A stretch of DNA of 64,000 nt, taken from contig JADJXV010000002.1 in NCBI GenBank assembly GCA_016720145.1, positions 365,629 through 429,628 on the forward strand, in the 5' to 3' direction. Source of the stretch: Ignavibacteria bacterium (GTDB lineage: Bacteria; Bacteroidota; Ignavibacteria; Kapaibacteriales; UBA961). The position numbers were made by a program, and so were the translations under genes. This document shows, piece after piece, positions 48,607 through 57,999 of this stretch (positions are counted from its first letter, which is position 1; every line of letters starts with the position of its first letter). Under the pieces are notes generated by a model, which ran no database searches, was not told the origin of the DNA, and worked only from the letters and a program-made list of their open reading frames with translations.

Positions 48607-50465
48607 ATGAACGACGAAACACAGCCAAAATATACCGTGCCGAATGCTATTCTTGCTTCGAAATTGGCGAATCTACCTTCCAAAGCAGGTATTTACCAAT
48701 TTAAGAATGAGCAGGGATCGGTGATTTATGTGGGTAAGGCGAAGGTCTTGAAGAATCGTGTACGTTCTTATTTTCAAGTGCGACCGATGGATGCCAAGAC
48801 GAAGGCGTTGGTAACGAAAATTACCGATGTTGAAGTGATTGTGACCGACTCCGAGACAGAAGCCCTGCTGCTTGAGAATAATCTTATTAAGAGCTCAAGC
48901 CCAAGTATAATATACTCTTGCGCGATGATAAGAGCTATCCGTATATAAGGGTTACTAATGAAGAATTCCCTCGGGTATTTTATACGCGTACTGTAATTCG
49001 AGATGGGAGTAAATACTTCGGTCCATACACCGATGGGCGGTATTTATTCTATCTCATGAAGACTCTCAAGACGATATTTCCTCTACGTAGCTGCGACTTA
49101 CCGCTGACGAACGAGACCATTGCCGCCGGAAAATACAAGGTGTGTCTGGATTTTCAAATTAAACGTTGTGAAGGACCGTGCGAGGCGCATATCACCCGTG
49201 AAAAATATGGTGAATACATCAAGCAAACTGTACAGATACTCAATGGACGTTCACGAGAACTCGCCGAAATGCTCGAGTCCGAGATGGAGAGATTAGCGGA
49301 AAATTTAGAATTCGAGGAAGCGGCTGCCGTGCGTAACAGGTTGCATTATATCAAAGATTACGCATCGAAACAGAAAATTATGACCACCGATCTCATCGAC
49401 CGTGATGTGTTTGCGCTTTCCCGGGATGATGATACTGCCTGCGCGGTGATATTCTCGATCCGCGACGGGAAAATGATCGGCAAGCGGCATTTTTATATTG
49501 GTAATTCTATCGCTCAGACCGATGAAAATATCATTCAAACCGTGGTTGAAAAATGGTATTTAGAGACGGATTTTGTGCCGGATGAAATTGTCGTCTCGCA
49601 CGAACCCGAACAGCTCGACTTTCTCGACCGCTGGTTGAGAAATAAACGCGGCTCGGCAATCGAAATCACCGTTCCCAAAATCGGTGACAAGAAAAAACTC
49701 ATCGCCATGGCAATTACCAATGCCGACTTTTTAATCCGGGAATTGCATCTGCAACAGGCAGCCCGCGAGAATGCACTGCCACGCGGAGTAGCATCATTAC
49801 AAAGGGACTTACGATTAGAAATGCCGCCGCGAAGAATTGAATGTTTTGATAATTCCCACTTTCAAGGCACCGAATATGTTTCGTCGATGGTGGTCTTCTC
49901 CGACGGTCGTCCGAAAAAGTCAGACTACCGGAAGTATAAAATTCATGTGGACGGCAATGACGACTTCGCCGCGATGCAGGAAGTAGTGCGCCGGCGGTAT
50001 GTGCGCGTGCTGGAAGAAAAGACCGAACTCCCTGATCTCATTATGATTGACGGCGGAAAAGGTCAGCTTTCGGCAGCCGTCGCCGTGCTTGATGACTTGG
50101 GATTATACGGCAAAATTCCCGTCATCGGTCTCGCCAAGCGCCTTGAGGAAATATTTGTTCCGGGACAATCGGATGCTATTCTCCTGCCGCGCACCTCGAC
50201 GAGTCTGCGGCTCTTGCAGTCCGTTCGCGATGAAGCGCACCGCTTTGCAATCACCTACCACCGACTCCTGCGCGACAAGCGCACCTTCCAAACCGAACTC
50301 ACCGAAATTGCAGGAATTGGCGAAAAAACCGCCCAAAAACTCCTCATCGAATGCGGTTCGGTCGAGAATATACGAGCCCTAGGCGAAGCCGAACTTGCTA
50401 AAATAATCGGCGCGAAAGCAGCGAAAGCGGTGAAGGAGCATTTTGAAGGTGGGGAGGAAGAGTAA
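48607..50465 (+). CDS. uvrC: Excinuclease ABC subunit C, one frameshift
   Basis: Two frames (48607-48948 and 48918-50465) join at about 48889-48892, where one G appears to be missing: restoring it gives LIKELKPKYNILLRDDKSYPYI. The joined protein of about 620 residues has the GIY-YIG nuclease domain (AGIYQFKNEQGSVIYVGKAK), a UvrB-binding UVR motif (MERLAENLEFEEAAAVRNRL), the RNase-H-like nuclease (ECFDNSHFQGTEYVSSMVVF, LIMIDGGKGQLSAA) and C-terminal HhH motifs (EIAGIGEKTAQKLL). UvrC cuts on both sides of DNA lesions in nucleotide excision repair. Confidence 0.93.
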
Positions 50466-50471
50466 ACTCTT

Positions 50472-50552
50472 CCGAGCCCCTCGCTTCTTCGCGAGCGGCT
50501 CGGTGTACACGTCTTGCAAACCGAGCCGCTCGTTAAGAAACGAGGGGCTCGG
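50472..50552. repeat. Dispersed palindrome family CCGAGCC, two copies in opposite orientation
   Basis: Copies at 50472-50503 and, inverted, at 50521-50552, separated by 17 bases. Together they can form either two small hairpins or one long one. They follow the uvrC stop and could end its transcript. Confidence 0.8.
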
Positions 50553-50567
50553 GAGGAATACAAACAT

Positions 50568-50595
50568 CTTGACAGGTTTGGGAAAACCTGTCAGG
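50568..50595. repeat. Palindrome interrupted by the insertion sequence
   Basis: CTTGACAGGTTT, GGG, then AAAACCTGTCAGG form a hairpin whose right arm was duplicated when the adjacent element inserted. Confidence 0.7.
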
Positions 50596-52083
50596 TAGGG
50601 TGTACAAACATCAAATAAAAATCCCCCCTATATTTGTATTGCAAAATACTTAAAACATGAAGGGGAAGTGTCAAAAAAGACATTTAAAAATAAGGATAAT
50701 CCTTGGAAGAAAAAAGCAATTTCGAGGACTAAAACCATTAAGAAGCAGAATAAGAGAATTCAGGAGTTGATGGCTTCACGAGATGGCTGGAAAATAGATG
50801 TAAGCAGAATGAGCAGAACGCTTCTCTTGGTCACTTTGATGATGAGAAAGCTGTTCGTCATCAGTATCCGATACAGATGGTTTTGCTGATGGTCGTATGG
50901 CAAGCGTATGGTCAGATGAGCCTTCGTTCTGTCCGTCATTGTTTTGCTCAATTGCAGATAGTATTGGCCTTGCATTGTAGAGTTCCGAGCCATAGCAGTA
51001 TCCGCAATTGGCTGTGCAAGAGTGGGTATTATCGCATTCAACGAGAACAGAAGTCAGTACGTAACCCTGCTGAGCAATGGGCGCTTGTTATAGACAGAGT
51101 ATTACCATCGGTTCGGAGAAGATATTGTTGGTGTTGGGTTTAGAGCTGAGTACGTGGCAATTTACGAAGAGTTTGAGCGTGAAGATGTTCGGGTATTGGC
51201 GGTGGAAACAAGTAAAGGTTGGAGCAGTGAAATGATAAGCCAACGCTTAACAGACGTAGGCAGAACGCACAACATTCGCTACGTTATCAGCGATGGAGGT
51301 ATTAATTTAAAATGTGCTTTGCGCCTAAGTTCCCTGGTTCATGTACCTGATTGTAGTCATGTAGCCGCAAATGCGTTAGCACGTCAATACACCGCATGAG
51401 GGGTATATATCGCTCAGCAAATCTCGCCGGCGCGTTACGCAGGAAGTGGTATTTGAGTAAGAACGTGGTGTATATGCCTCCTGTACAACGCAGTAAATCT
51501 CGTTTTCAGAACATATTCCCTGACGATAGAATGGGCTCTTACGATAGTGCAAGAGTGGGAAAGAATCCCGATTGAAGTCCGCGCCGAGCTTTTGTTTGTC
51601 AAGAAAAATGAGGCACTTTGGTAGAAATGTTTGAGCAAATAACGGTCGTCAATAGTCTCCTAAAGATATTAAAGGTCAAAGGATTTACAGCCCAAGCCAA
51701 GGAGCAAATAACGGTGCTAATCGATACTCTTACGACTCCGCGAGGTCAGCGCATACGCCAAGAAATTGCGACCTATCTAGCGACGCTTTCGTCATTGACA
51801 GCTACAGACGAAACGCTTGTGTGTTGCTCGGATATCATTGAAAGCTATTTTGGGAAGTTCAAACAAAGATCAATCCAAACTCTCCACATTCATTGACAGA
51901 GTTTGTGCTGACAATCGCCAACTTTGCCGGAGCGTTTAATAAACAAGAAATCAAAGAAGCGTTGGAAAAAATTACGTGTAAAGACCTGTCGAAATGGAAT
52001 AAAAACGATGCGTCTTTAGCCAAAAAACGAAAAAATATTCAACAAAAATGGGATGAAGAAAGCTGCCTAGTTTGTACACCCTA
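50596..52083 (+). mobile_element. Decayed insertion sequence with intact ends
   Basis: The element has perfect 14-bp terminal inverted repeats TAGGGTGTACAAAC (50596-50609) and GTTTGTACACCCTA (52070-52083). A 9-bp direct repeat CCTGTCAGG flanks it (50587-50595 and 52084-52092), which is the expected target-site duplication. Length 1,488 bp. Inside is one transposase gene in at least five frame-shifted pieces. I cannot assign the IS family with confidence. Confidence 0.88.
50668..52069 (+). pseudogene. Transposase, broken by several frameshifts and stops
   Basis: Pieces in successive frames: 50668-50889 (GTG start; basic coiled region KKKAISRTKTIKKQNKRIQE), 50877-51143 (GQMSLRSVRHCFAQLQI, PSHSSIRNWLCKSGYYRI), 51154-51399 (VLAVETSKGWSSEMISQRL, YVISDGGINLKCALR), 51618-51896 (LVCCSDIIESYFGKFKQR) and 51893 onward (LTIANFAGAFNKQEIKEAL). 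DGG and the late Glu (IIESYFGK) could be remnants of a DDE triad. It is not functional as read. Confidence 0.8.
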
Positions 52084-52165
52084 CCTGTCAGGATGTAAAT
52101 AATCATTTCCCGTCCGCCCAAGAACTATCCAAAGTTGCAGAACAATTCTATTATTAACCCCGCTC

Positions 52166-52642
52166 ATGAAAAAACTATTTAGCTTAATCGGAATAATTGT
52201 GGTAATCAGTTCATGCCAAACAGAAAGCAAGCACGATGTATTGTTGCATATAACTCACAGTAATAAGCTTGATTTACGCTATATGGACGGCAAATGTGGA
52301 GAGTGGGGCGGAAACGTACAGGAGTTAATAATTTACCGAGATGAATTTGATAGTCCGCTCCTAGCTGATTATTCAGAAAAAACTAAAATTTGTGGTAGTT
52401 ATAGTGAATTAAAAGATAGCATATCAATTAAGCGTATAAAAATCAACGAAGAAGAAAGCAATTTAATTATTGAAAGCATTAATGAACTTTGCAAAAGTAA
52501 AATGAGCAGAGAAAAGGTTCCTCCCCACGGCGGAATTTCTTACCATTTTATGCTAAGTGATTCATCAATGATAATTAGAGATTCTCCCTCAGCTGAGTTG
52601 AATAATTTTGCTGCGTTAGTTGTGAAAATTAAACAGAGATGA
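52166..52642 (+). CDS. Hypothetical lipoprotein
   Basis: A protein of 158 residues with a lipoprotein signal (MKKLFSLIGIIVVISSCQ, lipobox ISSC). The mature part has DGKCGEWGGNVQELIIYRD and SREKVPPHGGISYHFMLSD. No family recognised. It sits between the insertion sequence and the palindrome array. Confidence 0.6.
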   Translation: MKKLFSLIGIIVVISSCQTESKHDVLLHITHSNKLDLRYMDGKCGEWGGNVQELIIYRDEFDSPLLADYSEKTKICGSYSELKDSISIKRIKINEEESNLIIESINELCKSKMSREKVPPHGGISYHFMLSDSSMIIRDSPSAELNNFAALVVKIKQR

Positions 52643-52818
52643 CAGACGCCACAGTTTTTGTGCGGCGAAAGTATCGTATCATGCGTGGATTTTACACATC
52701 TGTAGTTACTTTAAAAATAAATCAGTTATCGGCAGTACGGTTGAGTAGTACGTTGTATAGGTAAGTATTGGCGGGCAGATTAAAAACTGCCCGGACGGGA
52801 AATTGGTATCGCCGGCGC

Positions 52819-53366
52819 GTAGAGACGCGATGAATCGCGTCTCTACACATATGTTGTTGGTATCCATTCCAGATATGAATCGTGGCATTCCCGTAGAGAC
52901 GCGATGCATCGCGTCTCTACACATGCGTTGTCGGTATCCATTCCAGATATGAATCATGGCATTCCCCCGTAGAGACGCGATGCATCGCGTCTCTACGCAT
53001 ATGTTGTTGGTATCCACTCCAGATATGAATCATGGCATTCCCGTAGAGACGCGATGCATCGCGTCTCTACGCATATGTTGTTGGTATCCATTCCAGATAT
53101 GAATCATGGCATTCCCGTAGAGACGCGATGCATCGCGTCTCTACGCACGCGTCGTAGGCATCCATTCCAGACGTGAAATATGGCATCCCCGTAGAGACGC
53201 GATGCATCGCGTCTCTACACATGCGATGTCGGTATCCATTCCAGATATGAATCATGGCATTCCTGTAGAGACGCGATGCATCGCGTCTCTACACATGCGT
53301 TGTCGGTATCCATTCCAGATATGAATCATGGCATTCCCTTAGAGACGCGAAGCATCGCGTCTCTAA
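52819..53366. repeat. Tandem array: eight GTAGAGACGCGA palindromes at 74-bp spacing
   Basis: Eight 28-base palindromes start at 52819, 52893, 52969, 53043, 53117, 53191, 53265 and 53339, with a period of 74 bp (76 once). The intervening 46 bases are also conserved (GGTATCCATTCCAGATATGA ... CATGGCATTCCC). This is therefore a tandem array, not a CRISPR. The last copy starts TTAGAG and ends CTCTAA, so both arm ends changed together. Reading frames across the array are repeat artefacts. Confidence 0.92.
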
Positions 53367-53400
53367 GCATGCGTTGTCGATGTGAATTCTCACCCAAAAA

Positions 53401-53432
53401 CCGAGGGCATCGCGAGGACGCGATACTCTCGG
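53401..53432. repeat. Dispersed palindrome family CCGAGGGCATCGCG
   Basis: An imperfect 32-base hairpin (CCGAGGGCATCGCG ... CGCGATACTCTCGG). Preceded by CCCAAAAA exactly as its second copy at 55226-55257. Confidence 0.75.
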
Positions 53433-53525
53433 TAGGTGATGTCGCAAAATTTCCATATTTTTGAAAAACACTCTAAGCGTATGTATAGAAGGAAGATAAA
53501 TCCATTCCACAATCAGGAGAATTAT

Positions 53526-54177
53526 GTGAAATATCTACAAACTTTGTCGCTGCTTCTTCTCACGCTCGCTCTCTTTGGTTGCTCTGCTGTGCAGCCGGTA
53601 CGGGTATTGCCCAAAGGAGAAACGCTGGTGACGGCGTCACTCGGCGGACCGGTTGTGCCGAGCAGTAGTCCGGCGGTGATTATTCCTTATACGACGCTTG
53701 GACTGCTGTACGGAGCCGACAGTTCGTTGACTATTGGCGGGTCGGTGCATCTTCTTGCTGCTGTTTTTAAGCTCGCTGGGCTTGACGCCGGAGTCTCCTA
53801 CCGGCTATGTCACGAGTCCGGCATACTACCCGAATTCACGGCTAAGGCGCAACTCTATTCATTTTTCCCGTTTGATGATTTTAGCAGTATCCGTATCGTT
53901 CCTCATCTCGGATGCGTTGGGAGTTATAGAGTTAGCGAGAAGGGGCTCGTGTATTTTGGCGGTGAATATACCTATCAATTCACCGGCAAAGACAAGCACT
54001 TTCTCACGCCGCTTCCTCGGGTGGCAATTTCCTGTGAGTGCTTCGGCGCGCGTATCAGTAGAAGCGAAGTGGATGGCGGCGACCTCGGCGACCGCGCATG
54101 GAGTGTTTGAAGGTGAAGGCGCGCTCGGCGGACATGGCGCAATTGGCGTTTTTGGTGGTTTAACATTCCCATGGTGA
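53526..54177 (+). CDS. Hypothetical lipoprotein of the outer envelope, one frameshift
   Basis: A GTG start at 53526 follows AGGAG at a spacing of six, which decides the start. The lipoprotein signal reads LLLLTLALFGCSAV. The mature part is Gly- and strand-rich (LVTASLGGPVVPSSSPAVII, LTIGGSVHLLAAVF, VYFGGEYTYQF). The frame shifts at about 53990-54015: the true end continues as FLGWQFPVSASARVSVEAKW ... GAIGVFGGLTFPW, stopping at 54177. The total is about 217 residues. Unknown family, possibly a small barrel-associated lipoprotein. Confidence 0.65.
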
Positions 54178-54181
54178 TTCT

Positions 54182-55017
54182 ATGAAACAACTTTTAACCC
54201 TGATTGTATTCTTTTATCTTACCTCGCTTACAAGCTGCACTTTGGACTCTTTTCTCTATAATACCAAAGGAGCTTACGTCTTATTCTCTCTCCAATCAAG
54301 TGATCCCTGACTCAGCGCGCAGGGCTGTTAGCTTTGCTTCTGGTGGATTTACATTACACGGATTTATGGTCACACCGGCTGTCCAAAAAACATCCTACAT
54401 GATTCTCTATTTCCATGGAAATAAAGAAAGTATTGAACAATATTGGGACAGAATGGAAATATTCTATCAGGCAGGAATTCCGGTTTTTATTTTTGATTAT
54501 CGGGGTTTTGGTATGAGCAACGGCACCTCAAGCGAAGAATCGATGATGGAGGATGCACGTTCGGCTGTTACACTCGTGCAGTCCTATCCTCAGGCACAGC
54601 AAGGGCTTGTGTTATACGGCTATTCTCAGGATGTTTTCCTGCAATTTATACTGCGAAAAAGCTTGACACCTTCGCGAACCTCTATTCAAGGCACTCGTTT
54701 GTGAATCTCCCTTTGCTTCCGGTGAAACGCTCGTGCAAAGCGGTACATTGCTTGACATTCAGGGTGATTATTTGCTCAAGGGGAAATATGATAATTCCTT
54801 ACATATCAAAGAAATAAATCTGCCATTTTTACTATTTCACGGAATTGACGACAAATTTATTGATTTGGAGCAAAACGGAGCGGTAGTTTTTGCGAATGCT
54901 CCAGCTGAAGTCAGAAAACAATTCATTAGGGTAGAAGGAGCTGACCATACTAATCTTCCGCAGGCATTCGGAGAGGGTCGTTATATTGACTCCATTCGAG
55001 CGTTTGTCGAACGGTAG
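54182..55017 (+). pseudogene. Alpha/beta hydrolase lipoprotein, three frameshifts
   Basis: An ATG at 54182 gives a lipoprotein signal (MKQLLTLIVFFYLTSLTSC). The frame then shifts near 54272 (to ELTSYSLSNQVIPDSARRAV), near 54628 and near 54680, after which FKALVCESPFASGETLVQSG runs to the stop at 55017. The joined protein of about 278 residues shows ILYFHGNKESIEQYW, FIFDYRGFGMSNG, the nucleophile elbow GYSxG (GYS then GCF across a shift), FHGIDDKFI and the final His in GADHTNLPQ. It belongs to the serine hydrolase family with BAAT/DLH-like members. Three shifts in 400 bases suggest decay or poor local sequence. Confidence 0.75.
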
Positions 55018-55159
55018 TCTTGTTGCAACTTCATAGTTATAATGGCATTATCGTTACAAATTGAAAGGCAATGCTCAAGGTTTATCGGTTTGACTTAAGT
55101 TGGAAGTAGGACCTATGATCCGAGGCAACCATTAGGAAGAGATACTCTCGTTGTCCATT

Positions 55160-55191
55160 CCGAGCACCTCGCTTTTTCACGAGCTGCTCGG
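55160..55191. repeat. Dispersed palindrome family CCGAGCC, diverged copy
   Basis: Here the arms read CCGAGCA and TGCTCGG: the seventh C-G pair of the family has become A-T on both sides. Confidence 0.7.
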
Positions 55192-55199
55192 TTGGACGG

Positions 55200-55844
55200 T
55201 TAGGAAGGAAGGGCTTTCCCAAAAACCGAGGGCATCGCGAGGACGCGATACTCTCGGGAGGAGGAGATCACCACCTCGCTTGGACCATAAGCCCCTGTTT
55301 GCCGGAAATCAGGTAATATACGAATTACTAGTTTATCGCTCACATCGAAGTCGTAGAGGTGGGCACCTGTATAAGCATCAACCGTGCTAATTACATAAAC
55401 AGCAATAAGATACAGACCTGATAAATCACGGCTGTTGTGGTAAAATTCTCGCTGACTCTTCAGCACGGCAAGGGCTGATTTGGAGAAGTTAGTGTCGGCA
55501 ATTGCAGCATTCACTTCATCTCTTTTGGCTGTGTATTGATTGTGATTCCAAATAATTCCATACAGACACGCACCGGCACCCGCAGCGAAAATCGGTACTT
55601 TCCAATATGATTCCACATAATATTGCCCGAGCCCCGGGAAGGCAAGCGAGTAGAGAACAGCGCTCGTCGGAGATTTTTTCATCACAAATTCTCGGGAAGT
55701 ATCAGTTACAATGACTGGAAGGGTGCTATCGGGTGGTGATTGTGCTGTTGAATGAGTAATAACTCCAAAAAAACAAAGAATAAATAGCAAAGAAGTGCAT
55801 ACTACCTGCAGTGTATGCAAAGATGTAGGTCGTATTATGCGCAT
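55200..55844 (-). CDS. DUF5683 family membrane protein with repeat-derived C-terminus
   Basis: A protein of 214 residues. Signal or first helix (LLFILCFFGVITHS), then the DUF5683 core KKSPTSAVLYSLAFPGLGQYYVESYWKVP, another helix (AAGAGACLYGIIW) and a later helix (SGLYLIAVYVISTVDAYTGAHLYDF). The last residues (REYRVLAMPSVFGKALPS) are encoded by a copy of the CCGAGGGCATCGCG palindrome (55226-55257) and its flank, so the natural end was probably altered by repeat insertion. It overlaps ridA by ten bases. Function unknown. Confidence 0.8.
   Translation of the reverse strand: MRIIRPTSLHTLQVVCTSLLFILCFFGVITHSTAQSPPDSTLPVIVTDTSREFVMKKSPTSAVLYSLAFPGLGQYYVESYWKVPIFAAGAGACLYGIIWNHNQYTAKRDEVNAAIADTNFSKSALAVLKSQREFYHNSRDLSGLYLIAVYVISTVDAYTGAHLYDFDVSDKLVIRILPDFRQTGAYGPSEVVISSSREYRVLAMPSVFGKALPS
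55226..55257. repeat. Dispersed palindrome family CCGAGGGCATCGCG inside a coding region
   Basis: Same 32 bases as at 53401-53432, lying within the 3' end of the DUF5683 gene. Confidence 0.8.
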
Positions 55845-56215
55845 ACGGCAATGACTTCAATTTCGACAATTACATCTTTCGGAAGGCGGCTCACTTCGAC
55901 AGTCGAGCGGGCTGGCTTGCTTTCACCAAAAAACTCTGCATAGACTGCATTCATGGCAGCGAAGTCGTTCATATCTTTGAGGAAGACAGTGGTTTTGACT
56001 ACATTATTAGCTGTACATCCTGCTGAAGTAAGTAGAGCTGAAATGTTGGTAATTACTTGGCGAGTTTGGGTTTGGACATCACCATCGAGAAGCGTACCGT
56101 CGGGAAGGAGTGCAATTTGTCCGGATAGAAAGAGAAGATCGCCACTTGCCTTGATACCTTGGGAATATGGACCGATCGGTGCCGGTGCAGAAGCAGTATA
56201 TATTATTGATTTCAT
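55835..56215 (-). CDS. ridA: RidA family reactive-intermediate deaminase
   Basis: A protein of 126 residues, the family's length. APAPIGPYSQGIKASGDLLFLSGQ at the start, NISALLTSAGCTANNVVKTTVFLKDM in the middle, and the signature ARSTVEVSRLPKDVIVEIEVIAV with the substrate-binding Arg and Glu. It removes reactive enamine/imine products of PLP enzymes. It lies between a phosphoesterase gene five bases upstream and DUF5683, which it overlaps, so the three form an operon. Confidence 0.94.
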   Translation of the reverse strand: MKSIIYTASAPAPIGPYSQGIKASGDLLFLSGQIALLPDGTLLDGDVQTQTRQVITNISALLTSAGCTANNVVKTTVFLKDMNDFAAMNAVYAEFFGESKPARSTVEVSRLPKDVIVEIEVIAVCA

Positions 56216-56220
56216 AGAAG

Positions 56221-57213
56221 TTATTTGTTTGGTTGAATTGGTACGGCATCGAATCGATCACCTTCTTGCCATGTTTTTGTATTTTCGTTGAAATGCATCA
56301 TCGCCACGTGGAGAGTATCATTATTGCGCAAGATAGTACAATAGTTAAAATTTCGAATTACTCCACCATTATACGTGTCGTAATGCAATGAATCTTTAGC
56401 AGGTTGCAACTCTTGTCTCGGACCGCCGCCGCCGCCGGTGACGATTACATCAAGAGTATTTGTGACTTTGAAATGTTCATATGTATGTGCGTGTCCACTT
56501 GCGGCAAGGGTGAATTTTCGTGAGACTCTGCTCGCTGTTCGGATAAACTCCTGCACCTCTTCCACTTCCTCGGCTACTGTGCTGTTCGTGTAGGCAGGAT
56601 GATGTGTGCAGAGCACCACATTCCTCACCAAGCTATTTGTATTTAAGGCTTTTAATGTCGAGTCGAGCCACGTTGACTGTTCATCTATTTGTTCGGTCGT
56701 CAATTCCTCAATATTCGAGTCGAGCACGAGAAAGGCAATTGAATCAATGACTGTGTAATTCCACGAGCGCTTCTCAGCAAGCGAACGTCGCATAATCGGA
56801 AACCGAGCGCTGATTTTTTTGAAAGCGATTGCATTTCTGCCATAATACTCATGATTACCCAACACATTGACAAATCCCACTCCGGCATCACGAGCAGGCT
56901 TGCTGATTCGGTCGAAATATTCCCATTCGGAATTACTAGCTCCCCAATTCACAATATCTCCTAAATGAACAATTGCGAGTGGCAGATGGGTAAGTATTTG
57001 AGGGAAAATTACTTCGCGGATACTGTCATTCTGTTCACGCCAGAATTCCACCCATAATGTTCGCTGTGTGTCACCAAGGAGAATAATCGTTCCGGACTTT
57101 TGAAGTGTAGGCGTAGGATATTCCGGCACTTCCTGCGGTGAGACTCCTGCACATGCAAGCAGTGTGACCAAGCAAATTGGAACAATCCATTGCCGTAACG
57201 TGAGTTTATTCAT
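56221..57213 (-). CDS. Calcineurin-like metallophosphoesterase lipoprotein
   Basis: A protein of 330 residues with a lipoprotein signal (VTLLAC, Cys21). Metal motifs in order: GDTQ (Asp48), GDIVNWG (Asp86), GNHEYY (Asn120-His121), CTHHPAY and SGHAHTYEH. It matches purple-acid-phosphatase-like phosphoesterases of the envelope; substrate unknown. First gene of the unit with ridA and DUF5683. Confidence 0.88.
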   Translation of the reverse strand: MNKLTLRQWIVPICLVTLLACAGVSPQEVPEYPTPTLQKSGTIILLGDTQRTLWVEFWREQNDSIREVIFPQILTHLPLAIVHLGDIVNWGASNSEWEYFDRISKPARDAGVGFVNVLGNHEYYGRNAIAFKKISARFPIMRRSLAEKRSWNYTVIDSIAFLVLDSNIEELTTEQIDEQSTWLDSTLKALNTNSLVRNVVLCTHHPAYTNSTVAEEVEEVQEFIRTASRVSRKFTLAASGHAHTYEHFKVTNTLDVIVTGGGGGPRQELQPAKDSLHYDTYNGGVIRNFNYCTILRNNDTLHVAMMHFNENTKTWQEGDRFDAVPIQPNK

Positions 57214-57261
57214 GGAGAATGGAAGAATTGCAGCTTGTCTTTACTCTCATTGTTACATCGA

Positions 57262-57480
57262 TTAATATTGCTGACGCACTTGTTTAGTATGAGCTACAAA
57301 TTCTTCATAATCAGCATCATCTATATCTGCAAAGCAACCGGCAAAGGAAAGTATCTTCTTTCGTCTTGCTTCTGATATTTGTCTTTTTGGTGTGAGAGAA
57401 TGAACAAATTGATATACTTCCTCAAGTCGATTCACCGGTACATCCTTTATCTCTTTCAGTATCGAATTTAGTGTAAGCAT
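57262..57480 (-). CDS. Small antitoxin-like protein without an adjacent toxin
   Basis: A protein of 72 residues: helix MLTLNSILKEIKDVPVNRLEEVYQFVHSL, then basic ARRKKILSFAG and an acidic end DIDDADYEEFVAHTKQVRQQY. The shape is that of small type II antitoxins whose partner is usually a PIN toxin downstream. No toxin frame follows before the phosphoesterase gene 48 bases on. Orphan or unrelated small protein. Confidence 0.5.
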   Translation of the reverse strand: MLTLNSILKEIKDVPVNRLEEVYQFVHSLTPKRQISEARRKKILSFAGCFADIDDADYEEFVAHTKQVRQQY

Positions 57481-57514
57481 TCGTTTTCCTCCTTTATGTA
57501 TTCAATCCCTCTGC

Positions 57515-57880
57515 TTATTCCTCGTCCGAATAATCCTCCACGCTTTCGAATGCGCCGAGTGCATCTTGGACGGAATCGAAATAGTCAAACAGCCATTCGA
57601 GCTGCGAAATTTTTAATAAATTACGTACTTGGTCGCCCACACCGACCAAAATCACCGGTGCGTCATGCTCTTTCATCTGACGATGAGCGAGTAATAAAGC
57701 GCTGAGACCGGCGCTGTCGCAGAAGGTCACTTTTGATAAGTCAATAATGAGTCCTATCACATTCGGCTGACCGATAATCAGCATTTCGGCTTTTACGTCA
57801 GGCGCATTAAGCGAGTCAAGCTTTGGCTCTTTAAGGGTAAAAATGACGATATCATCGTCTTGTTCTACGGTAAATTTCAT
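57515..57880 (-). CDS. STAS-domain anti-sigma factor antagonist
   Basis: About 121 residues from MKFTVEQDDDIVIF (upstream ATG at 57964 less likely). The STAS signature IDLSKVTFCDSAGLSALLLAHR holds the phosphorylatable Ser56, followed by VILVGVGDQVRNLLKISQL, as in SpoIIAA/RsbV. Such proteins are controlled by a serine kinase/anti-sigma factor, but no kinase or sigma factor is adjacent. An acidic tail (ESVEDYSDEE) is unusual. Confidence 0.85.
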   Translation of the reverse strand: MKFTVEQDDDIVIFTLKEPKLDSLNAPDVKAEMLIIGQPNVIGLIIDLSKVTFCDSAGLSALLLAHRQMKEHDAPVILVGVGDQVRNLLKISQLEWLFDYFDSVQDALGAFESVEDYSDEE

Positions 57881-57999
57881 GGCATTTATCTGAGAATATG
57901 GAGTAAAATGTATTGAATGAGAATTATATTCGAACAAAAATCCGAAATTTTTCGTGATGGACAAACCTATTTCTTTTTGAAGTGCCTATTAATCAAAAC

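Noticed and set aside
52819..53366. CRISPR array
   Set aside because: Palindromic repeats of 28 bases with even spacing look CRISPR-like, but the 46-base spacers are almost identical to one another and no cas gene is present. It is a tandem repeat.
52706..53510. Several minus-strand reading frames rich in ETRCIASL and DAMHRVST
   Set aside because: They are translations of the palindrome array in different frames and have no coding character.
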